From positions 1 to 28,524 of the forward strand of contig JBIQJM010000032.1 in the NCBI GenBank assembly GCA_044507525.1: a stretch of DNA of 28,524 nucleotides, in the 5' to 3' direction. A program made the translations under genes and the position numbers. Shown here one piece after another: positions 6,883 to 16,856 of the stretch; position 1 is the stretch's first letter; every line of letters begins with the position of its first letter. Origin of the DNA: Zeimonas sp044507525. Its GTDB lineage: Bacteria; Pseudomonadota; Gammaproteobacteria; Burkholderiales; Burkholderiaceae_E. The notes below the pieces were generated by a model, which was not told where the DNA came from, did not search any database, and was given only the letters and a program-made list of their open reading frames with translations.

Positions 6883-8237
6883 TGCCTTCCCGATTCCTCC
6901 TCCACGTGGCTGCCTCGCTGGCAGCCGCCTTCGTGATCCCGTTCGCCGCCGCGCAATCGGTCGCGCCGGTGCAGATCGACCGCATCGCCGCGGTCGTCAA
7001 CAGCGAAGCCATCACCGAGCACGAGCTGCAGCAGCAGGTGCTGCTCGTCGAACGCCAGTTGCGCGAGCAGAACATCCAGGCTCCGCCGCCCGAGGTGCTC
7101 GAACGCCAGGTGCTCGAGCGCATGATCGTCGACCGCGCACAGATGCAGCTCGCACGCGACTCCGGGCTGCGCATCGACGACATCCAGCTCGAACGTGCGC
7201 TCGGGGCGATCGCGACCGAGAACGGGCTGACGCCCTCGCAGCTGCGCGACCGGCTGGGCCGGCAGGGAATCGATTTCGAGCAGTTCCGCGAGGAAGTGCG
7301 CGGGCAGATGGTGCGCCAGCGGCTGCGCGAGCGCGAGATCGACAGCAGGATCCAGATCAGCGACGCCGACGTCGACGCCTTCCTCGCGGCACAGTCCGGG
7401 GGCGGCGCCGCCGGCGACAGCGAGCTGCAGGTGGCGCAGATCCTGCTGCGGTTGCCCGAGGGAGCGAGCGCCGACGACATCGAGCGGCAGCGGCTGCGTG
7501 CCGAGGAGATCGTCCGGCAGCTGCAGGCCGGCGCCGATTTCGGCCGACTCGCCGCCGCTTTCTCCGACGCGCCCGAAGCGATGTCCGGCGGCACGCTCGG
7601 CTGGCGCACGCCCGACCGGCTGCCGCAGCTGTTCGTCGATGCGGTCGCGCCGCTGAATCCCGGCGGCGTCTCGTCGGTGCTGCGCAGCCCGGCCGGCTTC
7701 CACGTGCTCAAGCTCGTCGACCGGCGCAGCCAGTCGATGCCCGTTGCCGCCGGCCGGCCGGTCGTGCAGACGCATGCGCGGCACATCCTGATCCGGCCGA
7801 ACGAGGTCGTCGGCGAGGACGAGGCGATCCGCAGGCTGCGCGAGATCAAGCAGCGCGTCGAGGCGGGCACCGGCGATTTCGCCGAGCTCGCGCGGCAGTA
7901 CTCGGTCGACGGCAGCGCAGGGCGCGGTGGCGACCTCGGCTGGATCTATCCCGGCGACACCGTTCCGGAGTTCGAGCGCGCGATGAACGCCCTGGCGCCC
8001 GGGGCGCTCAGCGAACCCATCCGGACGCCGTTCGGCGTGCACCTGATCCAGGTCGTCGAGCGACGCACCGACGAGAGCTCTCCCGACCGCCTGCGCCAGC
8101 AGGCGCGCCAGGCATTGCGCGAGCGACGCATAGAGGAGAACTACGACGACTGGCTGCGCCAGCTGCGCGACCGCACCTACGTCGAGTACAAGCTCGACCG
8201 TTTCGCGATGTCCGCGCAACGCTCCGATGAACGGTGA
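6882..8237 (+). CDS. surA: periplasmic chaperone / peptidyl-prolyl isomerase SurA
   Basis: A 451-residue periplasmic chaperone for outer-membrane proteins, LptD among them. Residues 1-24 form a signal peptide (AAA|Q). The N-terminal chaperone domain begins IDRIAAVVNSEAITEHELQQQ. Two parvulin domains follow: the first, about residues 180-285, begins LQVAQILLRLPEG, lacking the catalytic-type His as in the inactive first domain of other SurA proteins. The second, about 296-400, begins HARHILIRP and keeps GGDLGWIYPGDTVPEFE and PFGVHLIQVVERR. The ATG overlaps the lptD stop by one base, and its own stop overlaps the ksgA GTG (GTGA), so lptD-surA-ksgA is a coupled operon. pdxA, often found between surA and ksgA, is absent. 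Confidence 0.96.
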   Translation: MPSRFLLHVAASLAAAFVIPFAAAQSVAPVQIDRIAAVVNSEAITEHELQQQVLLVERQLREQNIQAPPPEVLERQVLERMIVDRAQMQLARDSGLRIDDIQLERALGAIATENGLTPSQLRDRLGRQGIDFEQFREEVRGQMVRQRLREREIDSRIQISDADVDAFLAAQSGGGAAGDSELQVAQILLRLPEGASADDIERQRLRAEEIVRQLQAGADFGRLAAAFSDAPEAMSGGTLGWRTPDRLPQLFVDAVAPLNPGGVSSVLRSPAGFHVLKLVDRRSQSMPVAAGRPVVQTHARHILIRPNEVVGEDEAIRRLREIKQRVEAGTGDFAELARQYSVDGSAGRGGDLGWIYPGDTVPEFERAMNALAPGALSEPIRTPFGVHLIQVVERRTDESSPDRLRQQARQALRERRIEENYDDWLRQLRDRTYVEYKLDRFAMSAQRSDER

Positions 8238-9055
8238 GGACGGGCGCTGAACGCGGCGGGCATCGCGCGCGCAAGCGCTTCGGACAGCATTTCCTGGCCG
8301 ACGAATCGGTCGTCTACGCGATCGTCGACGCGATCGGTGCGCGCGACGAGGATCTCCTCGTCGAGATCGGCCCCGGCCTCGCCGCGCTGACGCGCGCGCT
8401 GCTCGAGCGCGTCGGCCACCTGCACGCCGTCGAGATCGACCGGGACCTCGCGGCGCGGCTGCGTGCGCGTTACGCGCCGCAGCGCCTGACACTGCACGAA
8501 GCCGACGCGCTGCGCTTCGATTTCGGCGAACTCGTCGGATCCGGCACGCGACGGCTGCGCGTGGTCGGCAACCTCCCGTACAACGTCTCGAGTCCGCTGC
8601 TCGTGCGGCTGCTCGACTTCCGCGCGCAGATCGAAGACCAGCACTTCATGCTGCAACGCGAGGTCGTCGATCGCATCGTCGCGCATCCGTCGACGCGCGA
8701 TTTCGGCAGGCTGTCGGTGCTGATGCAGGCGTTCTACGAGGTCGAGCGGCTGTTCGACGTCCCGCCGTCCGCTTTCGAGCCGCCGCCGAAGGTCGACTCG
8801 TCGGTCGTCCGCATGCGCGTGCGGCGCGCGGCGCTCGCACGCGACCCGGCGCCGCTGCAGGAGGTGCTCGCCGCGGCCTTCGCGCAGCGGCGCAAGATGA
8901 TCCGTACGACGCTGCTGCCCTGGCTCGATGCGCGGGGCGTTGCGCGCCCTGCGCTCGATCCGACGCTGCGACCCGAGCAGATCGACGTGCCCGCGTGGCT
9001 GTCGATCGCGGACAGCTGCGCCGCACGGGCGCCGCAGGCGGCGCGCCTTCGTTGA
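8234..9055 (+). CDS. rsmA: 16S rRNA (adenine-N6,N6)-dimethyltransferase RsmA/KsgA
   Basis: A 273-residue SAM-dependent enzyme that dimethylates two adjacent adenosines near the 3' end of 16S rRNA during small-subunit maturation. It has KRFGQHFLADESVV at the N-terminus, the SAM motif VEIGPGLAALTRALL, acidic VEIDRDLA, and the catalytic VVGNLPYNVSSPLL. Later come FGRLSVLMQ, FEPPPKVDSSVVR and FAQRRKMIRTTL, all strongly conserved in the family. The start is GTG at 8234-8236, overlapping the surA stop; no ATG lies before the conserved beginning. Length matches the family. The SAM loop has Ala where GPGxGALT is more common, a mild variation. Confidence 0.96.
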   Translation: MRTGAERGGHRARKRFGQHFLADESVVYAIVDAIGARDEDLLVEIGPGLAALTRALLERVGHLHAVEIDRDLAARLRARYAPQRLTLHEADALRFDFGELVGSGTRRLRVVGNLPYNVSSPLLVRLLDFRAQIEDQHFMLQREVVDRIVAHPSTRDFGRLSVLMQAFYEVERLFDVPPSAFEPPPKVDSSVVRMRVRRAALARDPAPLQEVLAAAFAQRRKMIRTTLLPWLDARGVARPALDPTLRPEQIDVPAWLSIADSCAARAPQAARLR

Positions 9056-9122
9056 CGCTCACCGCGAAACGGCGCACAGTCGTCGCGCTGGAGGGAAAGC
9101 ACGGCCAGCGGGAGGCAGCGCC

Positions 9123-9656
9123 ATGTCCGGCACCCCCACCGCGCATCCGGCGCGGCGGCCGCGCACGTTCGTGCTGCGGGTTCTGCAGGCGAGTTGCGAG
9201 ACGTCGTTCCTGTTGAGCGTCGTATTGCTCGCCGCTTCGTTGGCTTCCACGATGCTCGATCCGGGTGAAGCACGGTGGACCCTGCGCTTCGCGATGCTCG
9301 TGATCGGCGTGCCGCTGCTGGCGGCGTCGATGACGATCGTCGCGCTGGCCTCGCTGCGCGTCGCGCGCGAAACCGGGCTGCGCGAAGTGCACCGCCTGCG
9401 CGAGCGGCTGTACTTCGTCGCGACGCTCGTGCTCACCGTGCTGGTTCCGTCGGCGCTGCTCGGCGCGCGCGCCGTGCTGCTGCCGCGGCCCGGCGGCGCG
9501 CTCGCCGTGCACGCGGTGGAGGCCGGTGCCTGGCTGCTCGCGGCGTGCCTGCTGTGGGGCGGCGTGGGCGATGCGCGCGCGATCGCCGCCGGCGCCGACG
9601 ACGATCAGCGCGAGACGGCGGGCGCTTCCGGACGCTCGATGAGCTCGATCCGGTAG
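9123..9656 (+). CDS. four-helix inner membrane protein of unknown function
   Basis: A 177-residue protein that I do not recognise. The ATG at 9123 is well supported by GGGAGG about 8 bases upstream. Four hydrophobic segments are predicted by eye: about residues 23-42, 51-73, 97-120 and 132-150. Charged loops such as RVARETGLREVHRLRERL lie between the second and third helix, probably in the cytoplasm. No cysteine or metal motif stands out. It follows ksgA by 67 bases on the same strand and may be cotranscribed. Its last 52 bases overlap the end of gloA on the other strand; the final 17 or so residues (DDDQRETAGASGRSM) are hydrophilic and may be dispensable. The reading frame and ribosome site argue it is real; the function is unknown. 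Confidence 0.65.
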   Translation: MSGTPTAHPARRPRTFVLRVLQASCETSFLLSVVLLAASLASTMLDPGEARWTLRFAMLVIGVPLLAASMTIVALASLRVARETGLREVHRLRERLYFVATLVLTVLVPSALLGARAVLLPRPGGALAVHAVEAGAWLLAACLLWGGVGDARAIAAGADDDQRETAGASGRSMSSIR

Positions 9657-10009
9657 CCGTCCGGATCCTCGACGAAGGCGATCACCGTCGAGCCGCCTTG
9701 CACGGGCCCGGCGTCGCGCACCACCTTGCCGCCGGCCGCGCGAATGCGTTCGCAGGAATCGGCTGCGTCGCGGACCTCGATCGCGATGTGCCCGTACGCG
9801 GTGCCGAGCTCGTACCGATCGACGCCGTGGTTCCACGTGAGCTCGAGCACCGCGTCGGTGGACTCGTCGCCGTAGCCGACGAAAGCGAGCGAGTAGCCCT
9901 GCTGCGGACGATCGGTGGTGCGCAGCACGCGCATGCCCATCACCCTGGTGTAGAAGTCGATCGAGCGCTGCAGGTCGCCTACGCGCAGCATCGTGTGCAG
10001 GATCCTCAT
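9605..10009 (-). CDS. gloA: lactoylglutathione lyase (glyoxalase I)
   Basis: A 134-residue cytoplasmic enzyme that isomerises the hemithioacetal of methylglyoxal and glutathione to S-lactoylglutathione. It aligns nearly end to end with E. coli GloA: RILHTMLRVGDLQRSIDFYT, YSLAFVGYG, YELGTAYGHIA and VIAFVEDPDGYRIELIE. All four metal ligands are visible: His5, Glu56, His74 and Glu122. The short form without insertions is the nickel-type enzyme by family knowledge. GAGGAGG 7 bases before the ATG is a good ribosome site. It is the last gene of the long minus-strand run, 40 bases after the M48-like peptidase gene, and converges on the membrane protein gene with a 52-base overlap. Confidence 0.97.
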   Translation of the reverse strand: MRILHTMLRVGDLQRSIDFYTRVMGMRVLRTTDRPQQGYSLAFVGYGDESTDAVLELTWNHGVDRYELGTAYGHIAIEVRDAADSCERIRAAGGKVVRDAGPVQGGSTVIAFVEDPDGYRIELIERPEAPAVSR

Positions 10010-10049
10010 CGGTCGCCCTCCTCGTCGGGTCTCGGTGACGGTGCGCCGC

Positions 10050-10895
10050 TCAGCGCGGCGGCGTGTCCTCGGGGAAGTCGCGCAGCCACGCGCGTGCCCG
10101 CTCGTATTCGGGGAACAGGTGGCCGACGATCTCCCAGAAGCGCGTGCCGTGGTTCAGCTCGCGCAGGTGCGCGAGCTCGTGCGCGATCACGTAGTCGACG
10201 ATGTCGGGCGGGAAATGCACGAGCCGCCAGTTCAGCCGGATCGATCCGTCCGCACTGCAGCTGCCCCAGCGCGTGCGCGCGGACGACAGCGCCCAGCGTC
10301 GCGGCGTGAAGCCGTGGCGCAGGCCGAACCACTCGATGCGCTCGGCGAAGACCTCGCGCGCCCGCGCCTGCAGCCAGCACTGGACGCGGTCCTTCAGCTG
10401 CTCGGCGCGCGCCTGCGCCGGCAGCCCGACGACCAGCCGGTCGCCGATGCGCTCGGTGCGCCGCGCGTTCTCGGCGACGCACAGCGTGAGCGTCTCGCCC
10501 AGGTAGCGCAGCGGCGCGCCGTGCTCCCAGCGCACGCTCAGGCGGTCGCGCCGCGCCTGGTGGGCGCGCCATTCGGCGAGCTTGCGCACGACCCAGCGCG
10601 CCTTCGCCTGCAGCGCCGATTCGACCTCGTTCACCGACACCCAGCGCGGCGCCGTGACCCGCAGGCCGCGCTCGTCGATGACGAAGCCGATCGTGCGTCG
10701 CCGCGAGCGGCGCAGCTCGTATTGCAGCCACTGCTCGCACAGCCGCGCGACGCGGATCGAGCCGCCTGCGGGGGTGCTGCCCCGGCGCGCAACGATCGGC
10801 GCGTGCAGCGGGTCGAACAGCGGAAGGCTCAACTGCCGGCCCGGTTCGACGGGGGGCGCAGGCGCGCGTCGACCGGTCTTGCCGCGTGCCGTCAT
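10050..10895 (-). CDS. YgjP-like (M48/DUF45) metal-dependent hydrolase
   Basis: A 281-residue predicted zinc hydrolase of the YgjP/DUF45 family. The C-terminal catalytic region has the zinc motif HELAHLRELNH (His239, Glu240, His243, with His249 as a likely third ligand), preceded by the family's SSARTRWGSCSADGSIRLNWRL and followed by FWEIVGHLFPEYERARAWL. The N-terminal 60 residues are Pro/Arg-rich, making the protein longer than many YgjP members. The ATG at 10893-10895 overlaps the plsC stop (ATGA), so it is coupled to plsC. No signal peptide is seen, so it is presumably cytoplasmic; the substrate is unknown. Its place between plsC and gloA is usual in betaproteobacteria. Confidence 0.88.
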   Translation of the reverse strand: MTARGKTGRRAPAPPVEPGRQLSLPLFDPLHAPIVARRGSTPAGGSIRVARLCEQWLQYELRRSRRRTIGFVIDERGLRVTAPRWVSVNEVESALQAKARWVVRKLAEWRAHQARRDRLSVRWEHGAPLRYLGETLTLCVAENARRTERIGDRLVVGLPAQARAEQLKDRVQCWLQARAREVFAERIEWFGLRHGFTPRRWALSSARTRWGSCSADGSIRLNWRLVHFPPDIVDYVIAHELAHLRELNHGTRFWEIVGHLFPEYERARAWLRDFPEDTPPR

Positions 10896-11638
10896 CGACG
10901 CAGCGGCGCGGCCGCCGGCGGGTAGAGATGGGGGCTGATTCGTTGCATCTCGTTCTCGATCCAGTCCTCGACTTCGGCGGCCAGCGCCTCGGCGGTCTTG
11001 CCGGTACTCGCGATCGGCTTGCCGATCGACACGGTGATCGTTCCCGGCCGCAGCAGGAACGCGCGGCGCGGCCAGTACTCGCCCGAGTTCACCGCCACCG
11101 GCAGGACGGGAACTCCGGTGCGAACGGCGAGCCTGGATCCGCCCGTCTTGTATCGCGCGCGCTCGCCGGGGCGCGTGCGCGTGCCTTCCGGGAACAGGAC
11201 GATCCAGCGGCCTTGCGCCAGGCGGATCGCGCCTTCGCGTTCGAGCTGCTCGAAGGCGAGCGCTCCGCGACGTCGGTCGATGTGGATCATGTCGAGCAGG
11301 CCGATGCCCCAGCCGAAGAACGGCAGCCAAAGCAGTTCGCGCTTGAAAACGTAGCACAGCTCGCGCGGCATCCAGACGGGATAGAACAGCGTCTCCCACG
11401 TCGACTGGTGCTTCGACAGCACGATCACCGGTTCGTGCGGCAGGTGCTCTGCACCGAGCACGCGGTAGTCGATGCCGACGAGGTTGCGCGCGCAACGGAT
11501 CACGAGCCGCGGCCAGCCGAGCGTGAGCCGGTACCGCGTGTAGCGCGGCAGCGGCGCCCACAGCAGGCACATCAGGGCATACGGGACGACGGAGAAGAGC
11601 TGCAGTGCGTGGAACAGCGTCGAGCGCAGCACGCTCAT
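10892..11638 (-). CDS. plsC: 1-acyl-sn-glycerol-3-phosphate acyltransferase
   Basis: A 248-residue inner-membrane acyltransferase that converts lysophosphatidic acid to phosphatidic acid. The N-terminus has a hydrophobic membrane segment (about residues 9-30). Motif I is KHQSTWETL, an H(X)4E form of the usual H(X)4D that is common in proteobacterial homologues. FKRELLWLPFFGWG, the glycerophosphate-binding FPEGTRTRPGE and VPVLPVAVNSG follow. The ATG overlaps the gmhB stop (ATGA) and its stop overlaps the downstream hydrolase start in the same way, so three genes are translationally linked. Acylation of a different lysophospholipid cannot be excluded from the sequence. Confidence 0.93.
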   Translation of the reverse strand: MSVLRSTLFHALQLFSVVPYALMCLLWAPLPRYTRYRLTLGWPRLVIRCARNLVGIDYRVLGAEHLPHEPVIVLSKHQSTWETLFYPVWMPRELCYVFKRELLWLPFFGWGIGLLDMIHIDRRRGALAFEQLEREGAIRLAQGRWIVLFPEGTRTRPGERARYKTGGSRLAVRTGVPVLPVAVNSGEYWPRRAFLLRPGTITVSIGKPIASTGKTAEALAAEVEDWIENEMQRISPHLYPPAAAPLRR

Positions 11639-12168
11639 GGAGCGAGCTCGGCGGCGACCGCGGCGAGGTCGACGCGCACGACGGTCGCCGGCGGCAGCCC
11701 GCCGGCAGCGAGCGTGGCGCGTCCCTTGCCGGTGAGCACGAGCACCGGCCGGCATCCGGCCGCGTGCGCGGCCTGCAGGTCGCGCAGCTGGTCGCCGATC
11801 GCGTGCACGTCGGTCGTCGCGACCTGGAAGCGCATCAGGATCTCGTCGAACAGGCCGGAGCGCGGCTTGCGGCAGGCGCAGCCTTCGTCCGGGCCGTGCG
11901 GGCAGAAGAAGATCGCCTCGATGCGTCCGCCCGCCTCCTCGACGGCACGATGCATCTTCGCGTGGATCGCGCCGAGCGTGGCGACGTCGAACAGCTTGCG
12001 CGCGATGCCCGACTGGTTGGTCGCGACGACGATGCGATAGCCGGCCTTTCCCAGTCGCGCGATCGCCTCGAGGCTCCCGGGCAGCGGGCGCCATTCGTCG
12101 GGGCTCTTGATGTAGGCGTCGCTGTCGTGGTTGATGACGCCGTCGCGGTCGAGGACGATCAGCTTCAC
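11635..12168 (-). CDS. gmhB: D-glycero-beta-D-manno-heptose 1,7-bisphosphate 7-phosphatase
   Basis: A 177-residue HAD-family phosphatase that removes the C7 phosphate of heptose bisphosphate on the way to ADP-heptose for the LPS core. The nucleophile motif is VLDRDGVIN (Asp7 and Asp9); VVATNQSG is motif II. A zinc-binding loop is formed by Cys89, His91, Cys97 and Cys99 (CPHGPDEGCACRKP), shorter between His and Cys than in E. coli GmhB. GDQLRDLQAA completes the active site. The start is GTG at 12166-12168, 28 bases after the glyS stop, with no clear Shine-Dalgarno; no ATG fits. LPS context is shared with lptD in this window, although the genes are in different operons. Confidence 0.94.
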   Translation of the reverse strand: MKLIVLDRDGVINHDSDAYIKSPDEWRPLPGSLEAIARLGKAGYRIVVATNQSGIARKLFDVATLGAIHAKMHRAVEEAGGRIEAIFFCPHGPDEGCACRKPRSGLFDEILMRFQVATTDVHAIGDQLRDLQAAHAAGCRPVLVLTGKGRATLAAGGLPPATVVRVDLAAVAAELAP

Positions 12169-12196
12169 AGCCGGAGCGCGTGCAAGGGTCGATGTG

Positions 12197-14333
12197 TCAG
12201 CCGAGCTTCGAGATGTCGGCGACGCGGTTCATCAGCGCGCGCAGCGCGGCGAGCAGCGACAGCCGGTTCGCGCGCAGCCGTACATCGTCTGCCATCACCA
12301 TCACCTCGTCGAAGAAGCGGTCGACGGCGTCGCGTGCGCCGGCCATCACGCTCATCGCGCCGAACCAGTCGCCGTCGCGCATGCGCTCGTCGGCCGCCGG
12401 CGCGAGTGCATCGACGCACTCGGCGAGGGCGCGTTCCGCGGGCTCGACGAGCAGCGCGCGGTCGACCGGCGCGTCGGAGACTTCCGGCGCCTTGCGCAGG
12501 ATGTTGGCGATCCGCTTGTTCGCCGCCGCGAGCGCCTCCGCCTCGGGAAGGCCCGAGAACGAGCGCACCGCGTTCAGGCGGGCGGGAACGCTGGCGAGCT
12601 GCATCGGCCGCAGGTCGAGCACGGCGGCGATCTCGTGGGCGGAGAAGCCGGCCTCGCGCAGGTAGCCCGACAGGCGCTCGAACAGGAACTCGACGAGGGC
12701 GTCGTTCGCGCGTTCGACGCGCTCGTCGAAGGCATCGAAGGCGGCGGCGACGAGCGCGTCGAGCGGCACCGGCAGCGACTTCTCGACCAGCATGCGCACC
12801 ACGCCGAGCGCGTGCCGGCGCAGCGCGAACGGGTCCTTGTCGCCGCTGGGCTGCTGTCCGATTCCGAACAGGCCGGCGAGGGTCTCGAGCTTGTCGGCGA
12901 GCGCGAGCACGGTGCCGGTTTCGCTGGACGGCAAGGCGTCGCCGGCGAAGCGGGGGCTGTACTGCTCGACGATCGCCTGCGCGACCGCGTCGTCCTCGCC
13001 GTCGTGCTGCGCGTAGTACCCGCCCATCACGCCCTGCAGCTCGGGGAACTCGCCGACCATCCCGGTGAGCAGGTCGGCCTTGGCGAGCAGCGCCGCGCGA
13101 TCGGCGCGCTCGACGTTCGCGCCGATCGCCGATGCGACGCCGCGGGCGATGCGCCGCACGCGTTCGGTGCGCTCGGCCTGCGTGCCGAGCTTCGCGTGGT
13201 AGACGACGTTCGACAGCTCGTCGACGCGGCTCGCGAGCGGCGTCCTGCGATCGACGTCGAAGAAGAAGCGCGCGTCGGCCAGCCGCGGGCGAACGACGCG
13301 CTCGTTGCCCGCCACGATCGAGCGCGCGTCGTCGACCTCCATGTTGGAGACGATGAGGAAGCGGGGCAGCAGGCGTCCCGCGCGATCGAACAGCGGAAAA
13401 TACTTCTGGTTCGTGCGCATCGTGAGGATCAGGCACTCCTGCGGCACCTGCAGGAACGCGCGCTCGAACTCGCCGACGTAGACGGCAGGCCATTCGACGA
13501 GCGCGGTGACCTCGTCGAGCAGCGGCGCGACCTGCGCCTCGTCGCCGAGCGATGCGTCGTGCTGCGCGGCGCGTTCGCGCAGCATCGATTCGATGCGCGT
13601 GCGGCGTGCATCGAAGGAGGCGACGACGCGACCGGCGGTGGCGAGCCTCTCCTCGTAGCGCAGCGCGTCGTCGATCTCGATCTCGCCCTCCGACTGGAAG
13701 CGATGGCCGCGCGTGCTGCGTCCGGCGGCCAGGCCGAGCACCGACACGTCGAGCACCTGCGTGCCGTGCAGGACGACGAGCCCGTGCGCGGGGCGCACGA
13801 ACGAGACGGTCGTGCGTCCGTCGGCGAGCTGGTACTGCATCGTCTTCGGGATCGGCAGCGCGGCGAGCGTTTCGTCGAGCGCCGGGCCGATCGCCTGCGC
13901 GAGCGATTCACCGGGAACCGTGCTGCGGTACCAGAAGACGTCCTGCTTGCCGTCGCTCGCGCGCTCGAGCGCGTCGAGCGGCGCGTCGAGCTTCTGCGCC
14001 CACTTGAGCAGCGCCTGCGTCGGCTCGCCGGTGGCGTCGAGGCCGATCTTCACCGACGGGCCCTTCGTCTCCACGCGGCGGTCGCTCGCCTGCGCCGCGA
14101 CGCCGTCGATGCGCACCGCGAGCCGGCGCGGCGTCGCGAAGCCTTCGACGCGCGCATCGACATCGACCAGCCCGCGTGCGCGCAGCGACTTCGCCAGGCC
14201 GTCGGCGAAGGCGGCGCCGAGCCGCTCGAGCGCCTTCGGCGGCAGCTCCTCGGTAAGCAGCTCGACGAGCAGCGGCGCGCGGGCGCCGGCGGCGGGTTGC
14301 GACGCGCGGGGCGCCGCGGACGAGTCGCGCGGA

Positions 14334-14344
<11 letters not shown>
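12197..14344 (-). CDS. glyS: glycyl-tRNA synthetase, beta subunit
   Basis: A 715-residue beta subunit of the heterotetrameric glycyl-tRNA synthetase, which recognises tRNA(Gly). After a variable Ala/Pro/Ser-rich leader of about 22 residues, the conserved start LLVELLTEELPPKALERL appears. ATPRRLAVRI, NQKYFPLFD, FFFDVDRRTPL, LLTGMVGEFPELQGVMGGYYA and the C-terminal DALR-type anticodon-binding region are all typical. Length is normal for the family. The ATG at 14342-14344 overlaps the end of glyQ by 11 bases, the usual arrangement that keeps subunits stoichiometric. Confidence 0.97.
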
Positions 14345-15221
<877 letters not shown>

Positions 15222-15251
15222 GGCGCCGTTGCGGCGTCGAAAACGGCCATT

Positions 15252-16856
15252 CTAGCGGGTTCGATCGCCGCGACGCTGCGCGCCGCGTGGCGTGCTGCGC
15301 AGCGATGCGCCGGCGACGGCGACCAAGCCGAGCGCCAGCACGCCGATCGGCAGGTTGCCGAAGCGCGCGTAGGGGGTCGCTCCGTCGGTGCCCTGGACTT
15401 CGATCTCGAGCACGCCCGACGTGTACGGCTGCAGCTTCCCGAGCACGCGGCCGCGGGCGTCGATCGCCGCGGTGACGCCGGTGTTCGTCGAGCGCAGCAT
15501 CGGGCGCGCGAGCTCGATCGCACGCATGCGCGCGATCTGCAGGTGCTGCGGCAGCGCGTGCGAGTCGCCGAACCAGGCGATGTTGCTGACGTTGACGAGG
15601 ATCGTCGCGCCGCCGCGAACCTGCTCGGCCAGTTCCTCGCCGAACAGGTCCTCGTAGCAGATGTCGAAGGCGACCCGCTGTCCGCCGATCCACAGCGGTC
15701 GCTGGCGCGGCGCGCCGCGGGCGAAGTCGCCGAGCGGGATGCGCATCAGGTCGACGAACCAGCCGAAGCCGAAGGGCACGAACTCGCCGAAGGGGACGAG
15801 GTGGCGCTTGTCGTAGCGCCAGGCGATCTCGCCGCTCGCGTCGATGACGCCGACGCTGTTCGTCAGCGACCGCGTGGCGCCGTCGCTCGCCTCGTGCTCG
15901 TCGTCGAGCAGCGGCATGCCGATCGCGACCGCGGTGCCGGTCTTCTGCAGGTGGAAGACGATCGCTTCGTGCACGTCCTGCGGCGTGCGCGACCACGGCA
16001 TCGTCCACGCGGTTTCCGGCAGCACCGTGAGCGGCGCGTCGCCGCGCAGCACCTCGTTCGCGTACCAGTACATCGCCTCGAGGCTGCGCCGTGCGTCGAA
16101 CTTCAGGTCCTGCGCGACGTTGCCCTGCAGCAGCCGCACGCGCAGCGGCGCCCCCTGCGGCGAGGCCCAGTCGAGCGTCGCCAGCGCGAGGCCGGCGGCC
16201 AGCGGCAGCGCGGCGAGGCCCGCGCCGAAGATGCGCGCCGTGCGCGGGCGTCCGCTGCTTCCGGGCAGGCCGCCGGCGACGAGCGCGATGCCGAAGGCGA
16301 CGAGCGCCGCGAGCAGGCACACGCCGTAGACCCCGAGCAGCGGTGCGAAGGCGACGAGCGGTCCGTCGACGTGCGCGTAGCCGATCGCGAGCCACGGAAA
16401 TCCGGTGAAGAGCCAGCCGCGCAGCATCTCGGCGAGCGTCCACGCGCCGGCGAAGAGCAGTGCGAGCGCCGCGGCGCGGGCGAGCGGCCGCGCTTCACGC
16501 GCGCGCAGCGCGGAGTCCAGGCGCGCGAGGATCGCGCAGACGATCGCGACGAAGCCGGCGAGATAGGCGGCGAACAGCAGCAGCGCGAGCGCGGCGAGCA
16601 CCGCAGGCATGCCGCCGTAGCGGTGCATGCTCACGTAGAGCCAGGAGACGCCGGCGACGAAGCAGGCGATCCCGAAGACGAAGCCGAGCAGGAGGCCGCG
16701 CGCGGGCTCGCGCAGCACCAGCACGACGAGCGTCGCGAGCGCGGCGAGCTGCAGCCACCACGCCTCGAAGGGCCAGAAGCTCGCCGCCTGCACGAGTCCG
16801 GCGACGAGCGCCAGCGCGATCGGCGCGGCGCGTCGTCCGCGCGCGGGCGCGTTCAA
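15252..16856 (-). CDS. lnt: apolipoprotein N-acyltransferase
   Basis: A 534-residue inner-membrane enzyme that adds the third acyl chain to the N-terminal cysteine of lipoproteins. The N-terminal half has about six to seven hydrophobic helices. The periplasmic nitrilase-like domain holds the catalytic triad Glu281 (LPETAW), Lys350 (YDKRHLVPFGE) and Cys400 (FDICYEDLF), with spacings like those of E. coli. The start is TTG at 16854-16856, overlapping the corC stop (TTGA); no ATG lies between it and the first helix, and no Shine-Dalgarno is evident, so translation probably depends on reinitiation after corC. corC-lnt adjacency is conserved in proteobacteria. Confidence 0.95.
   Translation of the reverse strand: MNAPARGRRAAPIALALVAGLVQAASFWPFEAWWLQLAALATLVVLVLREPARGLLLGFVFGIACFVAGVSWLYVSMHRYGGMPAVLAALALLLFAAYLAGFVAIVCAILARLDSALRAREARPLARAAALALLFAGAWTLAEMLRGWLFTGFPWLAIGYAHVDGPLVAFAPLLGVYGVCLLAALVAFGIALVAGGLPGSSGRPRTARIFGAGLAALPLAAGLALATLDWASPQGAPLRVRLLQGNVAQDLKFDARRSLEAMYWYANEVLRGDAPLTVLPETAWTMPWSRTPQDVHEAIVFHLQKTGTAVAIGMPLLDDEHEASDGATRSLTNSVGVIDASGEIAWRYDKRHLVPFGEFVPFGFGWFVDLMRIPLGDFARGAPRQRPLWIGGQRVAFDICYEDLFGEELAEQVRGGATILVNVSNIAWFGDSHALPQHLQIARMRAIELARPMLRSTNTGVTAAIDARGRVLGKLQPYTSGVLEIEVQGTDGATPYARFGNLPIGVLALGLVAVAGASLRSTPRGAQRRGDRTR

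Noticed and set aside
15222..15251. Possible terminator between lnt and glyQ
   Set aside because: The 30-base gap has short GC repeats but no stable stem followed by a T-run in the direction of transcription.
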